DNA of 50,300 nt from a virus. The notes under the pieces were generated by a model, which was given only the letters and a program-made list of their open reading frames with translations, was not told where the DNA came from and did not search any database. Positions 40,266-49,177 of this stretch are shown in pieces. The stretch is from the IMG/VR virus record IMGVR_UViG_3300006121_000011, positions 1 to 50,300 of that record; one strand, written 5' to 3'. Each line of letters begins with the position of its first letter. Position 1 is the stretch's first letter. A program made the translations under genes and the position numbers.

Positions 40266-41528
40266 TTACTTTTTTTCCAAAACAGAAATTCTTGCTCTTA
40301 ATGATTGTATTTCGGCTACCAAATACGGAACTAATTTGGAATTATCGACACTCCATTGTTTTTGAACTTTTCCATTACCATCAACGGAACCATTGTCGCC
40401 GACTGTTACGGCTTCCGGCAATATTGCATATAAATCTTGTGCAAGAAATCCTACGCCAGACGGCGTACCATCAAGATATTGCCAATTATAAGTTACTGGC
40501 GATAAAGCATCTATAATTGTCCCAGAATTACCAATAGCTTGTACATTATTTTTTAAGCGTTTATCGGAAGATGTATTGTATGATGTTGCTGTAGCTGATA
40601 CGGCGATAGAACCAACTTGAGTTGAGAAGGCTCCCCCAGTAAAGAAAATAGCCGCTAAATAGGTAGCAGTACCGCTAACATTGCTTGTTTCCAACAAATT
40701 GCCGGAATTTGTACAAGTCATTTGAACAATGTTATTACCAAAAATGGATACATTTTGTGCTGAACCTAATGTTAATGCACCACTAGTGGTGGCTTTAATA
40801 AAAGTTGCAGAACCGACATTGTCCAACAAAGAAAAAGTGTTGTCTGCATTTTTAGCAAGTTGCCATTTCAAGGAACCAGCATCAAGAAAAGAAACAACAT
40901 CGCTGTTGCCGCCAGCGGCATTGTCTATAACAATCGTTGATGGATTTGATCCAGTGCTTCCAAAATACGCTTGTTGCTGACCAGCTTGCGTGGCGCGAAG
41001 AACGTAAGAACCTCCGGCATTAGAGGCTGTTATTCCAGATGTTGCGGCGAGAGAAGTGGAACTGATGCCGCCATTGGCGTACATAGTTCCATTTGATGTT
41101 ATTGTACCAGAAACCGTCAAAGATGTGGCGGAAGTTTTTGTGCTTACCGCCGTTACAGTGTCTGGGTTTACAAAAATTGTATCAGTATATCCTTGAGGAA
41201 CGACCACACCCGTTCCGCCAGTTGGCGCAATCGTTAATGTATAAGAACCTGATGTATTGTTATAAATAATATAAGAGCCGCCAGCCGTAGCCGGAAAATA
41301 GACCGTACTATTTGCCGTTAAAGTTCCAGTAAATGTATAATAAAGATTTTGTGCTTGCGTCGAAGTCAAAGTTGTCGTTGTTGCCGACAAAGACAAAGAA
41401 AGGCGACCGCCTAAATTTGTATCAATTAAAGTAAAACAATTTGTGTTTAATGTGCTTCCCCAAGTATTTGAATTGTCTCCGGTTCCCTGCAAAGCATATT
41501 GTTTGTTATTTGTATATGTGGTCGTCAT
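40266..41528 (-). CDS. tail fibre with S74 intramolecular chaperone
   Basis: 420 residues. The first 320 residues are Ser/Thr/Gly-rich beta fibre (GTLTANSTVYFPATAGGSYI). The last 100 are a peptidase S74 chaperone: the Ser321-Asp322-x-Arg-x-Lys326 dyad (SDKRLK), GFLAQDLYAILPEAVTVGD, and a C-terminal coiled coil (LVAEIQSLRARISVLEKK). The chaperone assembles the trimer and then cuts itself off. The catalytic pair is present. Confidence 0.85.
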   Translation of the reverse strand: MTTTYTNNKQYALQGTGDNSNTWGSTLNTNCFTLIDTNLGGRLSLSLSATTTTLTSTQAQNLYYTFTGTLTANSTVYFPATAGGSYIIYNNTSGSYTLTIAPTGGTGVVVPQGYTDTIFVNPDTVTAVSTKTSATSLTVSGTITSNGTMYANGGISSTSLAATSGITASNAGGSYVLRATQAGQQQAYFGSTGSNPSTIVIDNAAGGNSDVVSFLDAGSLKWQLAKNADNTFSLLDNVGSATFIKATTSGALTLGSAQNVSIFGNNIVQMTCTNSGNLLETSNVSGTATYLAAIFFTGGAFSTQVGSIAVSATATSYNTSSDKRLKNNVQAIGNSGTIIDALSPVTYNWQYLDGTPSGVGFLAQDLYAILPEAVTVGDNGSVDGNGKVQKQWSVDNSKLVPYLVAEIQSLRARISVLEKK

Positions 41529-44413
41529 CTATTTTTTTCCTCTGATTGATATATTGACATTGCCGGAACATTAGACAATATTTTTTGTGAAAGTTTTCGA
41601 GCAACGGAAACGGGTATATCTTGTTCTTTTGCGTATTTTTGAAACAATTCTGGATAATTTCCGGGATTTAACATAATTTCACGTTCAAATTGTTTAATGT
41701 TCTTATATCCTGCACTTTTTATGCTACGACCAACAAGAATGGTGCCAGCGGCTATCTTGCCAACAAGAGGAACATGGGATAATGCGTGAACTGCGCCACC
41801 CCCGGCAACAATTTCCCCAACATCACCAAATTTGTCATGCAGTTTACCAAAAATTGATTGTTTAGGCGATGTTTTTGTTTTTAATTCACCTAATGATCCA
41901 ACACCATTTTTTGCATCTGACATTTTAATTCTTGCAATACGCACAATGTCATTAAATGTTTTTTCGTCACCCAAAAGACGAGTAATAGTTTGTTTATTTT
42001 TTTGCAAATAATTCAACATTTCTGTTGCATTTTTGGGATCACTGCCAAATTTATTTTGCAAATGGTCAATAACTGCGGATTTTATGCCATTTTTGGCTTG
42101 TTCATCATTGCCAATTCTACGCATAACATCATTAGCATTTTTAATTCCATTTTCTTTTTCTATAATGGATTTAACTGCTTTTATTGGGTCGGCATTTTCA
42201 AGAAATTTAGAAGCTGACGACGCCAATAATTGTTTTTTTGAATTTTGCGCGTTTTCAGCTTGTTTACTTAATGTTTCAAAAGCATTGCTTGCATTATTTA
42301 ATTTTTCTTTTAATTCAGGCAATTTTGATAACGCGGATTCATGTTTTATTTGCCAACGCTGCAATCTATCTGCGTCACCATCATCGCCACGCAAAATGTT
42401 GTCAGAACGCAATTTATGAAGTGCCGAATCTTCAATTGCCTCACGCGGAACATTGGCACTAATCAAATTTTCTATATTTTGTCCGCCTTCTGTACCAGAT
42501 TTGAATAATTGCGCGCCCCTAGTAGCTTCAGATTTTGTATATTCGCCATTTTGTTTGGCAAAAGTATTACTTAAAATTTTAGGGTTATCAAATGTTTCCT
42601 TAAGGTTTACATTCGCTTGACGAGCTGTTTTGAATTGTTCGCCCGGAGAAACTCGTCCGCTATTCTCATTATTGCCAAATTGGATTCCTTCAACGCCCGT
42701 TGTTTCATTTGGGCTGCTAGATATTTTTGTAGGTGCGGTGGTATTTTGAGTTTGTCCATTTCTTGCTGTAATAGATTGTTCATTGGAAACTTGCCCTTCC
42801 GTATGATTTGAATATAAATCAGTCAACCAATTTTTAATGGTTTGATGCACAGGGTCTTGATTTTGATCTATAGCATTATTAATGGCAGATTCAACGCTAT
42901 TTTTTAATTGATAGAGGCGTTCTACTGGAGGAGATTTTGCATTAAACCCAGATGCTTTTATTGCATCAGAAATTGCAGAATTAACAGATTTATGAGCGTC
43001 AATTAAAAAACCAAAAGGCACATTTGTATTTGGAAGATTTTTTGCTTTTGTGTATATTTCATTTTCAATTTTTAGAGCACTTTCATTGCCGTTATATAAA
43101 CCCGAATTGCTTTTTTCAGCGAGATTTTTAGCTACAGAAGGAATATCGCCAACATTTACCATTTGTGGGCGCAGGGGATCAAGGGCGGCATAAGCATTAT
43201 CGCGTTGTTTAACGGCTTCGTTGCGAGCCTGTTCGTAACTTTCGGTAGCTTGTATTCCAGCATCTTCTAAAGATTGATTGGGCAATAAACGCGACTTAAT
43301 TGCGTTTTGTCCGGCTTCTGCCGCCCTTTGTTGTTCATTGATTGCATTAAGATGTGAAGTAAATAATTGACCGACGTCTTCCTGATTTCCATTATTTTTT
43401 ATTGAATCAACAAATTGATTGATTGCGTCATTTCTAGCATTATTCATAGTTTGAACGCGCTCTACAAAAGCAGGATCGCCAATTTTCTTAGCTTCTTGTA
43501 ATGTTTGATTTTGATAATTTGCCAATCTTTGATCGGCAGGAACCATTTCCGCAGCAGTTGGATTAACTTGTGGGGCAATAGGCGAAGATTCGCCTGATGG
43601 ATTTTGATTTGCTGCCGATATTTGAGCTTGTTGTGCTAATTCTTGAGGATTGCTTGTATTAGCCATTACATTTTTAATAGCAGCTTGTTTTTGCCCAGTT
43701 TCAGTAATTGGCCCAATCGGTGATTTAATTTTTGATGCGCCCTGTACGGCCATTTCCGGCGTAGCGGCACCGACTAATCCACCAGCCAATTGTCCTATTG
43801 GCCCCCATCCCAATTGGTTGGCTGCTTCAGTTCCAGCAGCCGCGCCTAATGAAGTTGGAATCGTTTTTAAGGAATTTAATGCGGTTTCTGAAGCTGTGCC
43901 AGCAATTTTTGTGCCGCCTGCCGCGCCCATGCCAACAAATTGTTCTCCAACATTTGCTAAATTACCGCCCAACGTTTCTGGTTGGCGTGCGATATATTTT
44001 GTTGTTCCGGTATCTTCACCAATTTTTGATAAAAGTTCGCCAGATGTAGATGGCATATTGGGCAATGGATTAGATTTTCCAGTTGCCATTGAATATGCTT
44101 CACCGGGCAAATTCATAATTCCGGGCCATTGTGCATTACCGCCAGTTAAATAATTGCCTGCCTGTACTGCTATCCTTGCTCCCAAATCAAGGGTATTAGC
44201 TGGCAGCGTGGCCACACCGGCTAAAGTTTGAGCAGCAACAGTTGGCTGTTGTTTTATTATATCTTCATAAGTTGATATTTGTTGTTTTGGTTCTTGTTGG
44301 ATAACATTAGGTTGATTGGGGTCAGATTTATATTTCGACAACCAATTATTATCATCTTGCGGTTGTGGTGCAGCAGACGAAGTTCTGTAATTATCTAACC
44401 AATTATCAGTCAT
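41525..44413 (-). CDS. internal virion / DNA ejection protein (large)
   Basis: 962 residues, helical and Asn/Gln/Ala-rich, with repeated small hydrophobic stretches (TEAANQLGWGPIGQLAGGLV, DVGEIVAGGGAVHALSHVPL). Long ejection proteins of podoviruses have this composition and lie between nozzle and fibres. Overlaps both neighbours by four bases or fewer. The + strand of its 3' end holds promoter copy 4. Confidence 0.7.
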   Translation of the reverse strand: MTDNWLDNYRTSSAAPQPQDDNNWLSKYKSDPNQPNVIQQEPKQQISTYEDIIKQQPTVAAQTLAGVATLPANTLDLGARIAVQAGNYLTGGNAQWPGIMNLPGEAYSMATGKSNPLPNMPSTSGELLSKIGEDTGTTKYIARQPETLGGNLANVGEQFVGMGAAGGTKIAGTASETALNSLKTIPTSLGAAAGTEAANQLGWGPIGQLAGGLVGAATPEMAVQGASKIKSPIGPITETGQKQAAIKNVMANTSNPQELAQQAQISAANQNPSGESSPIAPQVNPTAAEMVPADQRLANYQNQTLQEAKKIGDPAFVERVQTMNNARNDAINQFVDSIKNNGNQEDVGQLFTSHLNAINEQQRAAEAGQNAIKSRLLPNQSLEDAGIQATESYEQARNEAVKQRDNAYAALDPLRPQMVNVGDIPSVAKNLAEKSNSGLYNGNESALKIENEIYTKAKNLPNTNVPFGFLIDAHKSVNSAISDAIKASGFNAKSPPVERLYQLKNSVESAINNAIDQNQDPVHQTIKNWLTDLYSNHTEGQVSNEQSITARNGQTQNTTAPTKISSSPNETTGVEGIQFGNNENSGRVSPGEQFKTARQANVNLKETFDNPKILSNTFAKQNGEYTKSEATRGAQLFKSGTEGGQNIENLISANVPREAIEDSALHKLRSDNILRGDDGDADRLQRWQIKHESALSKLPELKEKLNNASNAFETLSKQAENAQNSKKQLLASSASKFLENADPIKAVKSIIEKENGIKNANDVMRRIGNDEQAKNGIKSAVIDHLQNKFGSDPKNATEMLNYLQKNKQTITRLLGDEKTFNDIVRIARIKMSDAKNGVGSLGELKTKTSPKQSIFGKLHDKFGDVGEIVAGGGAVHALSHVPLVGKIAAGTILVGRSIKSAGYKNIKQFEREIMLNPGNYPELFQKYAKEQDIPVSVARKLSQKILSNVPAMSIYQSEEKNR
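41554..41582 (+). promoter_or_regulatory. antisense promoter, TATATTGACA copy 4
   Basis: -35 TTGACA (41554-41559), 17-bp spacer, -10 AATATT (41577-41582), inside the 3' end of the ejection gene on the opposite strand. ATATTGACA-x-TGCCGGAA matches copy 3 with one difference in 18 bases. It would transcribe antisense to the ejection gene; no plus-strand gene follows that I can support. Confidence 0.35.
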
Positions 44414-46119
44414 TAGGGTATTACCGTAGGAGGTATGTTTTTAACATTTGTTGGAATTGGAACCATAAAAGGTTTTCCGTTGTCGGTAGACAATTTGCCA
44501 TTAGAATCTTCAAAAAGAAATTTTGTTCCCGGCAATAAAGATTTTGCTCTTATTTCATTTTTAATAGGCAATGGATGAACTTGACTGGTGGCTCTATCAA
44601 TATAACTTGAAATTGGATTTTGTTTATTAAATTCAATTTCTGCTTGAGATTGCGGCACTCCAGATTGAACTTTTTGCGTTATATATTCATGTTTATCAAC
44701 TTCTCTTTGCGCAGCTTCTGCTGTAGTTGCGTTAAGAAGTTGTCCACCCATGGGGGATAGTTCAACATTAGGATTTGATTTAGATGCCATGTTAATAGCC
44801 ATCATGCTTTCGCGAGAACCAAGCTGTTTAACCATATTAAAAGAAAGGGCGGTGGCTTGTTTGTTAAAATCTTCTGAACTTGCCACCTTTTCTGGATCGA
44901 ATACGTTTCCCTTAAAACCAAATATGGATGAAGCGGTATTAATTGCTTTTGCAGCATCAGCTCTTTCTTCGGCCAAAGTGCCCATGCCAACCCATCCACC
45001 ATTGGAAAGTTTATTCATAGAATTTTGAATAGCTTGGGTTTGTCCCAATGCTTGTTGGGCAGATTCGTATTTATCTTGTTCTTCTTTGCCCAATCCTTCT
45101 TTAAGAAATTTTTCAATTTGAGGAGAAAGGCCAGAAGGAAAAGTCGTATTGTCATTTGGCATTCCCGCACTAATTTGATTGGGTGTCGGCGGATTTGGAA
45201 TTGCTCCCCTAGAAAGAGGAGCCGTTAAAGCTGATGTGGGCATAGCTGGCGTAGCAAAGGTGTCCAAAGGGGTTCCAACGGGAACATTTTGTGGATTATT
45301 GGGTTGAGCAACAGTTTTAATTTGCGTTGGATTTTGAAAAGTTGGTCGGCCATTTTCATAAATAACGCCGCCGGGCGGTATTATTTTAGGAATTTCATGT
45401 TCTTTTTGAATAGCGGCGGGCAATTCAGCATAAGATTCAGCCATTTTTGTTAAATAACTTGGCGCAGTAATACCTATCAGTTGCGCAATACTTACTGCCC
45501 TCATTGCTGTTTCTGAATCACCGTTTTGAACAACGGAGGATAATTGATCCGGATTTCGCATAAGAGCTTGAGCAATTTGTGCATTAGTCATTTTTCCAGA
45601 AGATGGATAATTGTTAATTTGGGGATTTTCTGACACACGAGAGTTTCCCGGAGTTGAACTTGGAGATAATGAAGAAATGTTTTGTGATTTGTCTTGCGGA
45701 GCAGCAAATTGCGTGGTTTGCACGTTTTGTGCTGTTGCTTGTTGTGGAACCGAATTATTTTGCATTATGCCCGGAATGTTGGGCAATTGCATAGTTGGCA
45801 ACCCATAAGATGGATTAATCGCATTTTGCCTTTGCGCCTGAAACATTTGCTGCGCATTGCTTAATTGTTTGGAATAAATATCTTGCTGATATAATTGCTG
45901 TTGTGTTCTTGCTTGTGCATTTTCTTTGGCCGATTGCATGGCCTCAAGGCCACCTTGACCCAAAGCACCAAGAGTTGTCGATCCCGGTTTTGAACCCGCA
46001 GCCATTGTCGCCAATCCAAAATTCATAAGATTGCGATAAAAATCTGGTGATGAACCACTATTATCTTGTGTCGGTTGATAATTAGCATTTGAATCTGTAA
46101 CGTCAAACGGATCGGCCAT
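44413..46119 (-). CDS. internal virion / ejection protein
   Basis: 568 residues, Gln/Asn/Pro-rich N-terminal half (QQQLYQQDIYSKQLSNAQQM) with FYRNLMNFGLATMAAGSKPG at the start, a pattern of uncultured-podovirus ejection proteins. Coupled by overlap to both neighbours. Confidence 0.65.
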   Translation of the reverse strand: MADPFDVTDSNANYQPTQDNSGSSPDFYRNLMNFGLATMAAGSKPGSTTLGALGQGGLEAMQSAKENAQARTQQQLYQQDIYSKQLSNAQQMFQAQRQNAINPSYGLPTMQLPNIPGIMQNNSVPQQATAQNVQTTQFAAPQDKSQNISSLSPSSTPGNSRVSENPQINNYPSSGKMTNAQIAQALMRNPDQLSSVVQNGDSETAMRAVSIAQLIGITAPSYLTKMAESYAELPAAIQKEHEIPKIIPPGGVIYENGRPTFQNPTQIKTVAQPNNPQNVPVGTPLDTFATPAMPTSALTAPLSRGAIPNPPTPNQISAGMPNDNTTFPSGLSPQIEKFLKEGLGKEEQDKYESAQQALGQTQAIQNSMNKLSNGGWVGMGTLAEERADAAKAINTASSIFGFKGNVFDPEKVASSEDFNKQATALSFNMVKQLGSRESMMAINMASKSNPNVELSPMGGQLLNATTAEAAQREVDKHEYITQKVQSGVPQSQAEIEFNKQNPISSYIDRATSQVHPLPIKNEIRAKSLLPGTKFLFEDSNGKLSTDNGKPFMVPIPTNVKNIPPTVIP

Positions 46120-46208
46120 TATTTCACCATTGAATAATTTATAAATTTGTAACCAAGTTCATTGGTAACAACAGCAGCCGGAATAATTTTTTCAACTTCG
46201 TCAGCCAT
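46119..46208 (-). pseudogene. orphan tail of an S74-type chaperone
   Basis: A 29-residue frame, ATG 46208 (or 31 residues from 46214), MADEVEKIIPAAVVTNELG then YKFINYSMVK. It aligns with the chaperone part FLAQDLYAILPEAVTVG of the fibre at 40266. The catalytic Ser-x-x-Arg-x-Lys segment is missing. It starts inside the end of the protein at 46201 in another frame. Either a remnant or a separate small peptide. Confidence 0.45.
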
Positions 46209-47292
46209 GGCCATAAACACCACCGCCGCCCAAAAGAGAGCCAACGCCGCCAGCGAGAGAAGCAAAAGCACCAAGATTTTGTGCAGTAGCACTTGTGGGC
46301 GCAAGATTTTCTGTAGGAACTTGATATTGGTTATTAGCTGTTGAGGCAATTCGCAAATTAAGTTGTTGCGCGGGATAATTAACTTGATTAAGAAAGTTCT
46401 GATATGCAGATGTAAGTTGTGCTTGATTAAGAGCTTGTTGTTGCGTTCCCGCATTAAATACTGCATTAGCCCCAGCCAATCCTTGTTGTTGTTGGGCATT
46501 TGATATATTGCCAAATTGACTTCCCTGATTAAGATTAATACCCGCCGCTTGAGAACCAAGATTACTGTATGCTTGCGCGGGATTCAATTGCAATTGTTGT
46601 GCCTGCCCAGCTAAATTTCCGAATTGATTACCGGCTGACAATAAATTTTGATTTGCAGTATTAAATTGACCAAGCCCAGTTTGGTACGCTTGATTTAATC
46701 CCGTGGCCTCTAAATTATTAAGATTTTGACCAGCATAAAAATTATTTAATGCTTGTTCATTTCCATATTGGGCGTCCCCAAAAGCACCAGCCATGGTTGC
46801 ACTTGAATTTATTTTATTGGCGTCTTGTCCTTGTTGTAGTTGCAACGCTTGTATTTGTGGTTGCAAAGCGGCTTGCGCATAAGGAGACATATATTGTTGC
46901 GCAATTTGTGGATTCCATTGTTGCGTTGCGGCTCCAGTCAACATATTGGCCGCACCAAGTTGACCTTGTCCAGCATTGGTTGCGTTGGCTATTTGTTGTG
47001 TTGCGGCTTGCTGATAAGGTTGATACGTCGCGCCAGCATTACTTGTATAATTACTTGCTAAATTTAATGAAGGTTGACCGGCATTAGCGGCTTGCGTCGT
47101 CATGTCAAGACCTTGTTGCTGAAGGGGGGAAAATCCAGCTACAGTTTGACCTTGATAAGTTTGGTATGGTTGACTAGCAATAGATTGAGCAATGTTTTCA
47201 TTGGCTTGCACCATTCCCTGTTGCCAATCAGGAATCGCTTGTGTTTGAGTTACAGTATTACTGCCACCGCCGCTGTTGCCACCACCACACAT
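46201..47292 (-). CDS. ejection/tail protein with truncated chaperone end
   Basis: 363 residues, starts MCGGGNSGGGSNTVTQTQAI; very Gln/Asn/Ala-rich helical (QQQGLDMTTQAANAGQPSLN, ALQPQIQALQLQQGQDANKI), ends GGVYGHG. Homologues as I recall continue into a chaperone-type tail (a VMADEVEKxxP sequence); here the tail is out of frame just after the stop. Otherwise complete and likely a virion ejection protein. Confidence 0.65.
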   Translation of the reverse strand: MCGGGNSGGGSNTVTQTQAIPDWQQGMVQANENIAQSIASQPYQTYQGQTVAGFSPLQQQGLDMTTQAANAGQPSLNLASNYTSNAGATYQPYQQAATQQIANATNAGQGQLGAANMLTGAATQQWNPQIAQQYMSPYAQAALQPQIQALQLQQGQDANKINSSATMAGAFGDAQYGNEQALNNFYAGQNLNNLEATGLNQAYQTGLGQFNTANQNLLSAGNQFGNLAGQAQQLQLNPAQAYSNLGSQAAGINLNQGSQFGNISNAQQQQGLAGANAVFNAGTQQQALNQAQLTSAYQNFLNQVNYPAQQLNLRIASTANNQYQVPTENLAPTSATAQNLGAFASLAGGVGSLLGGGGVYGHG

Positions 47293-47738
47293 TAAATAAT
47301 CTCCATTTTATAAATAGAACCAGCTTTTTCCAAACCAACTTTTTTACACAAAAAATCAAGCGCATTTGCATCTTTTAACGAAGAAGTCATAAGCATTATT
47401 TCTTTAACTTTTATTTGTTTTCCAGCCGATACAAAAGCCGACAAAAGTTTTGATCCAGATTTTCCTTTGCGATGTTCCGGCAAAACAAAAAAACCACAAT
47501 CTTGTAACATTAAATCATCGCCAAAAAAATAATCAGTTACCACGCCAAGAATTGCACCAACAATTTTTCCGTCTTTATCGTCTGCAAAACCTAAAAAATT
47601 TCCAGACATTAAATAAAAAAAATGTTTTTTTAATTTTTCTGGATTAAATTTTTTGTTTTTATAACGACCTTCGCCGTGCATAATTTCAGCTAAATGCACT
47701 AATTGCGATATATCGCTAGGCATAATTGTTCTAATCAT
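47292..47738 (-). CDS. GNAT N-acetyltransferase
   Basis: 148 residues. The acetyl-CoA site region reads FVLPEHRKGKSGSKLLSAF, a slightly degenerate R-x-x-G-x-G/A motif, with a GNAT N-lobe (MIRTIMPSDISQLVHLAEIM) and a C-terminal strand (GLEKAGSIYKMEII). Small acetyltransferases are often found among podovirus tail genes; target unknown. TAATG-coupled to the gene upstream. Confidence 0.75.
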   Translation of the reverse strand: MIRTIMPSDISQLVHLAEIMHGEGRYKNKKFNPEKLKKHFFYLMSGNFLGFADDKDGKIVGAILGVVTDYFFGDDLMLQDCGFFVLPEHRKGKSGSKLLSAFVSAGKQIKVKEIMLMTSSLKDANALDFLCKKVGLEKAGSIYKMEII

Positions 47739-48874
47739 TAACCAACTCCGGTTGTGCTTGCCGTTGGATAAAAGTTAAAAGCATTTGTGTTATTTGTGGC
47801 AGGATTGTAATTAGAGAAATTAGCTTGTGGGCCATTATAAGAAGTGGTTCCCAATTGTTGGGCAAAACTAGGCAATTGGCTGGCCGGTGTATATGGTTTA
47901 TTAAAATTTGTTTGGAAATTTTGATTTTGCAAAGTTCCGCTGGCTCCGGGGCCAAATAATTGTTGCCCGGCGTATGAACCCAAGGCACCGCCAGCACCTT
48001 GTGAAAGATTTTTGGTTGTTATGCTATCAAGAAAACTTGGACTTGATGTTTCGCCACCCGGCAAACTCATGCTTCCTAATTGAGGTTGCATTTTCAAACC
48101 ATTCGCCGTTGCCGCTGAAGTTGAATCTGCTGCTGCACCAGTTGTTGCGCCGCTATTACCTACCAAATTTCCAACTGTATTATTAGGACTACCTAAAACA
48201 GAACCAAGCCCCCAACTTCCCAAACCGGCTAATGCGCCACTTTCTAAAGCCTGCGTTGGTTTTTCTCCAGTGGCAACTCCACCTACGGCAGAACCAGCCG
48301 CAGCGCCTAATGGCCCACCAAAAACACCGCCAGCAGCACCCAATGCCATCGGCAGGAAACTTGACCAAAAATTATATTCATGTAACCCAGTTTGTGGATT
48401 TGTACTTGATTGTGGCGAACCTACTGTAAATTGTTCGGGAGAAACACCTTTTTTGGCGTATTCAGATTTTAACGTAGCTAAAACTTTAGGAGTCTGCAAT
48501 TCGGGGGGAACAGTTTTTTCTCCGGGGGTTAAATGTGCAATTGTTGTGTCACCCATGCGCCCAAGAGCAGATAATTCTTGCTCTGTAAATCTAATTTGTT
48601 GGGGCGTCATATGTTGAGGTTGTGCTGGTTGACCGGGCTGTTGTTGCCGTTGCGCCATTATTTGTTGCATGAGAGCCATTTGTTGCGGCGACATTTGGGC
48701 AGCACCTTGTGGCGGCATACCTTGCGGCGGCATACCCTGTGGTTGCATACCTTGCGGCGGCATGGGCGGTTGTGAAGCCGAATTAATTAAATTAGGTGGC
48801 GCAAACCCTTGCTGTTGCACTAATTGTTGAAACGCTTGCATATTTTGAGGTGTTTGTTGTGGCATTGGTTGCAT
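47738..48874 (-). CDS. virion/ejection protein with Pro-Gln repeats
   Basis: 378 residues. The N-terminus has PPQGMQPQGMPPQGMPPQG repeats. The middle reads QELSALGRMGDTTIAHLTPG and EQFTVGSPQSSTNPQTGLHE, as in ejection-associated proteins of uncultured podoviruses, and a Gly/Ala-rich region follows (LGAAGGVFGGPLGAAAGSAV) that may insert into membranes. Confidence 0.65.
   Translation of the reverse strand: MQPMPQQTPQNMQAFQQLVQQQGFAPPNLINSASQPPMPPQGMQPQGMPPQGMPPQGAAQMSPQQMALMQQIMAQRQQQPGQPAQPQHMTPQQIRFTEQELSALGRMGDTTIAHLTPGEKTVPPELQTPKVLATLKSEYAKKGVSPEQFTVGSPQSSTNPQTGLHEYNFWSSFLPMALGAAGGVFGGPLGAAAGSAVGGVATGEKPTQALESGALAGLGSWGLGSVLGSPNNTVGNLVGNSGATTGAAADSTSAATANGLKMQPQLGSMSLPGGETSSPSFLDSITTKNLSQGAGGALGSYAGQQLFGPGASGTLQNQNFQTNFNKPYTPASQLPSFAQQLGTTSYNGPQANFSNYNPATNNTNAFNFYPTASTTGVG
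48704..48763 (-). repeat. four 15-bp tandem repeats
   Basis: Four 15-base units (CCTTGCGGCGGCATA and variants, plus-strand view) encoding PPQGM/QPQGM inside the gene at 47738-48874. In frame. Confidence 0.85.
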
Positions 48875-48880
48875 GGCGAC

Positions 48881-49177
48881 CTACTGTGTTGAAGAATTAG
48901 ATTTAAGAACACCCTTATTAATAAGGGCTTGTATTAAAGTACATAAAACTTGCGCTACATTGGTTGTGGTATCTGTTCCCGTAATAATTGTTGACGTGGT
49001 AAATGATGAGGGAATAAAATTAATACCGGCGGGTCTATCATTAATCCTTGATTGTGTTTGCAAATTTGATTTTAGACTGCAAGCCCAACGATACATAGCC
49101 AAATTGTAATTTTTCGGATCAGCAACATAATTGTTATCCATTGGATTTGGCGGCTCTGGAATACCGTACATTTTCAT
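48881..49177 (-). CDS. small tail-module protein
   Basis: 98 residues, Pro- and Thr-rich, with MYRWACSLKSNLQTQSRIND as a charged helix. Between nozzle and ejection genes. Function unknown; its start overlaps the nozzle stop. Confidence 0.55.
   Translation of the reverse strand: MKMYGIPEPPNPMDNNYVADPKNYNLAMYRWACSLKSNLQTQSRINDRPAGINFIPSSFTTSTIITGTDTTTNVAQVLCTLIQALINKGVLKSNSSTQ

Noticed and set aside
42033-42419. 128-residue plus-strand frame downstream of antisense promoter copy 4
   Set aside because: It is opposite to a convincing ejection gene and has no ribosome site or protein-like composition.
46119-46559. 146-residue frame ending in the chaperone-like tail
   Set aside because: All but the last 30 residues are antisense-like Leu/Ile-rich shadow sequence of the ejection gene; only the last part looks like protein.
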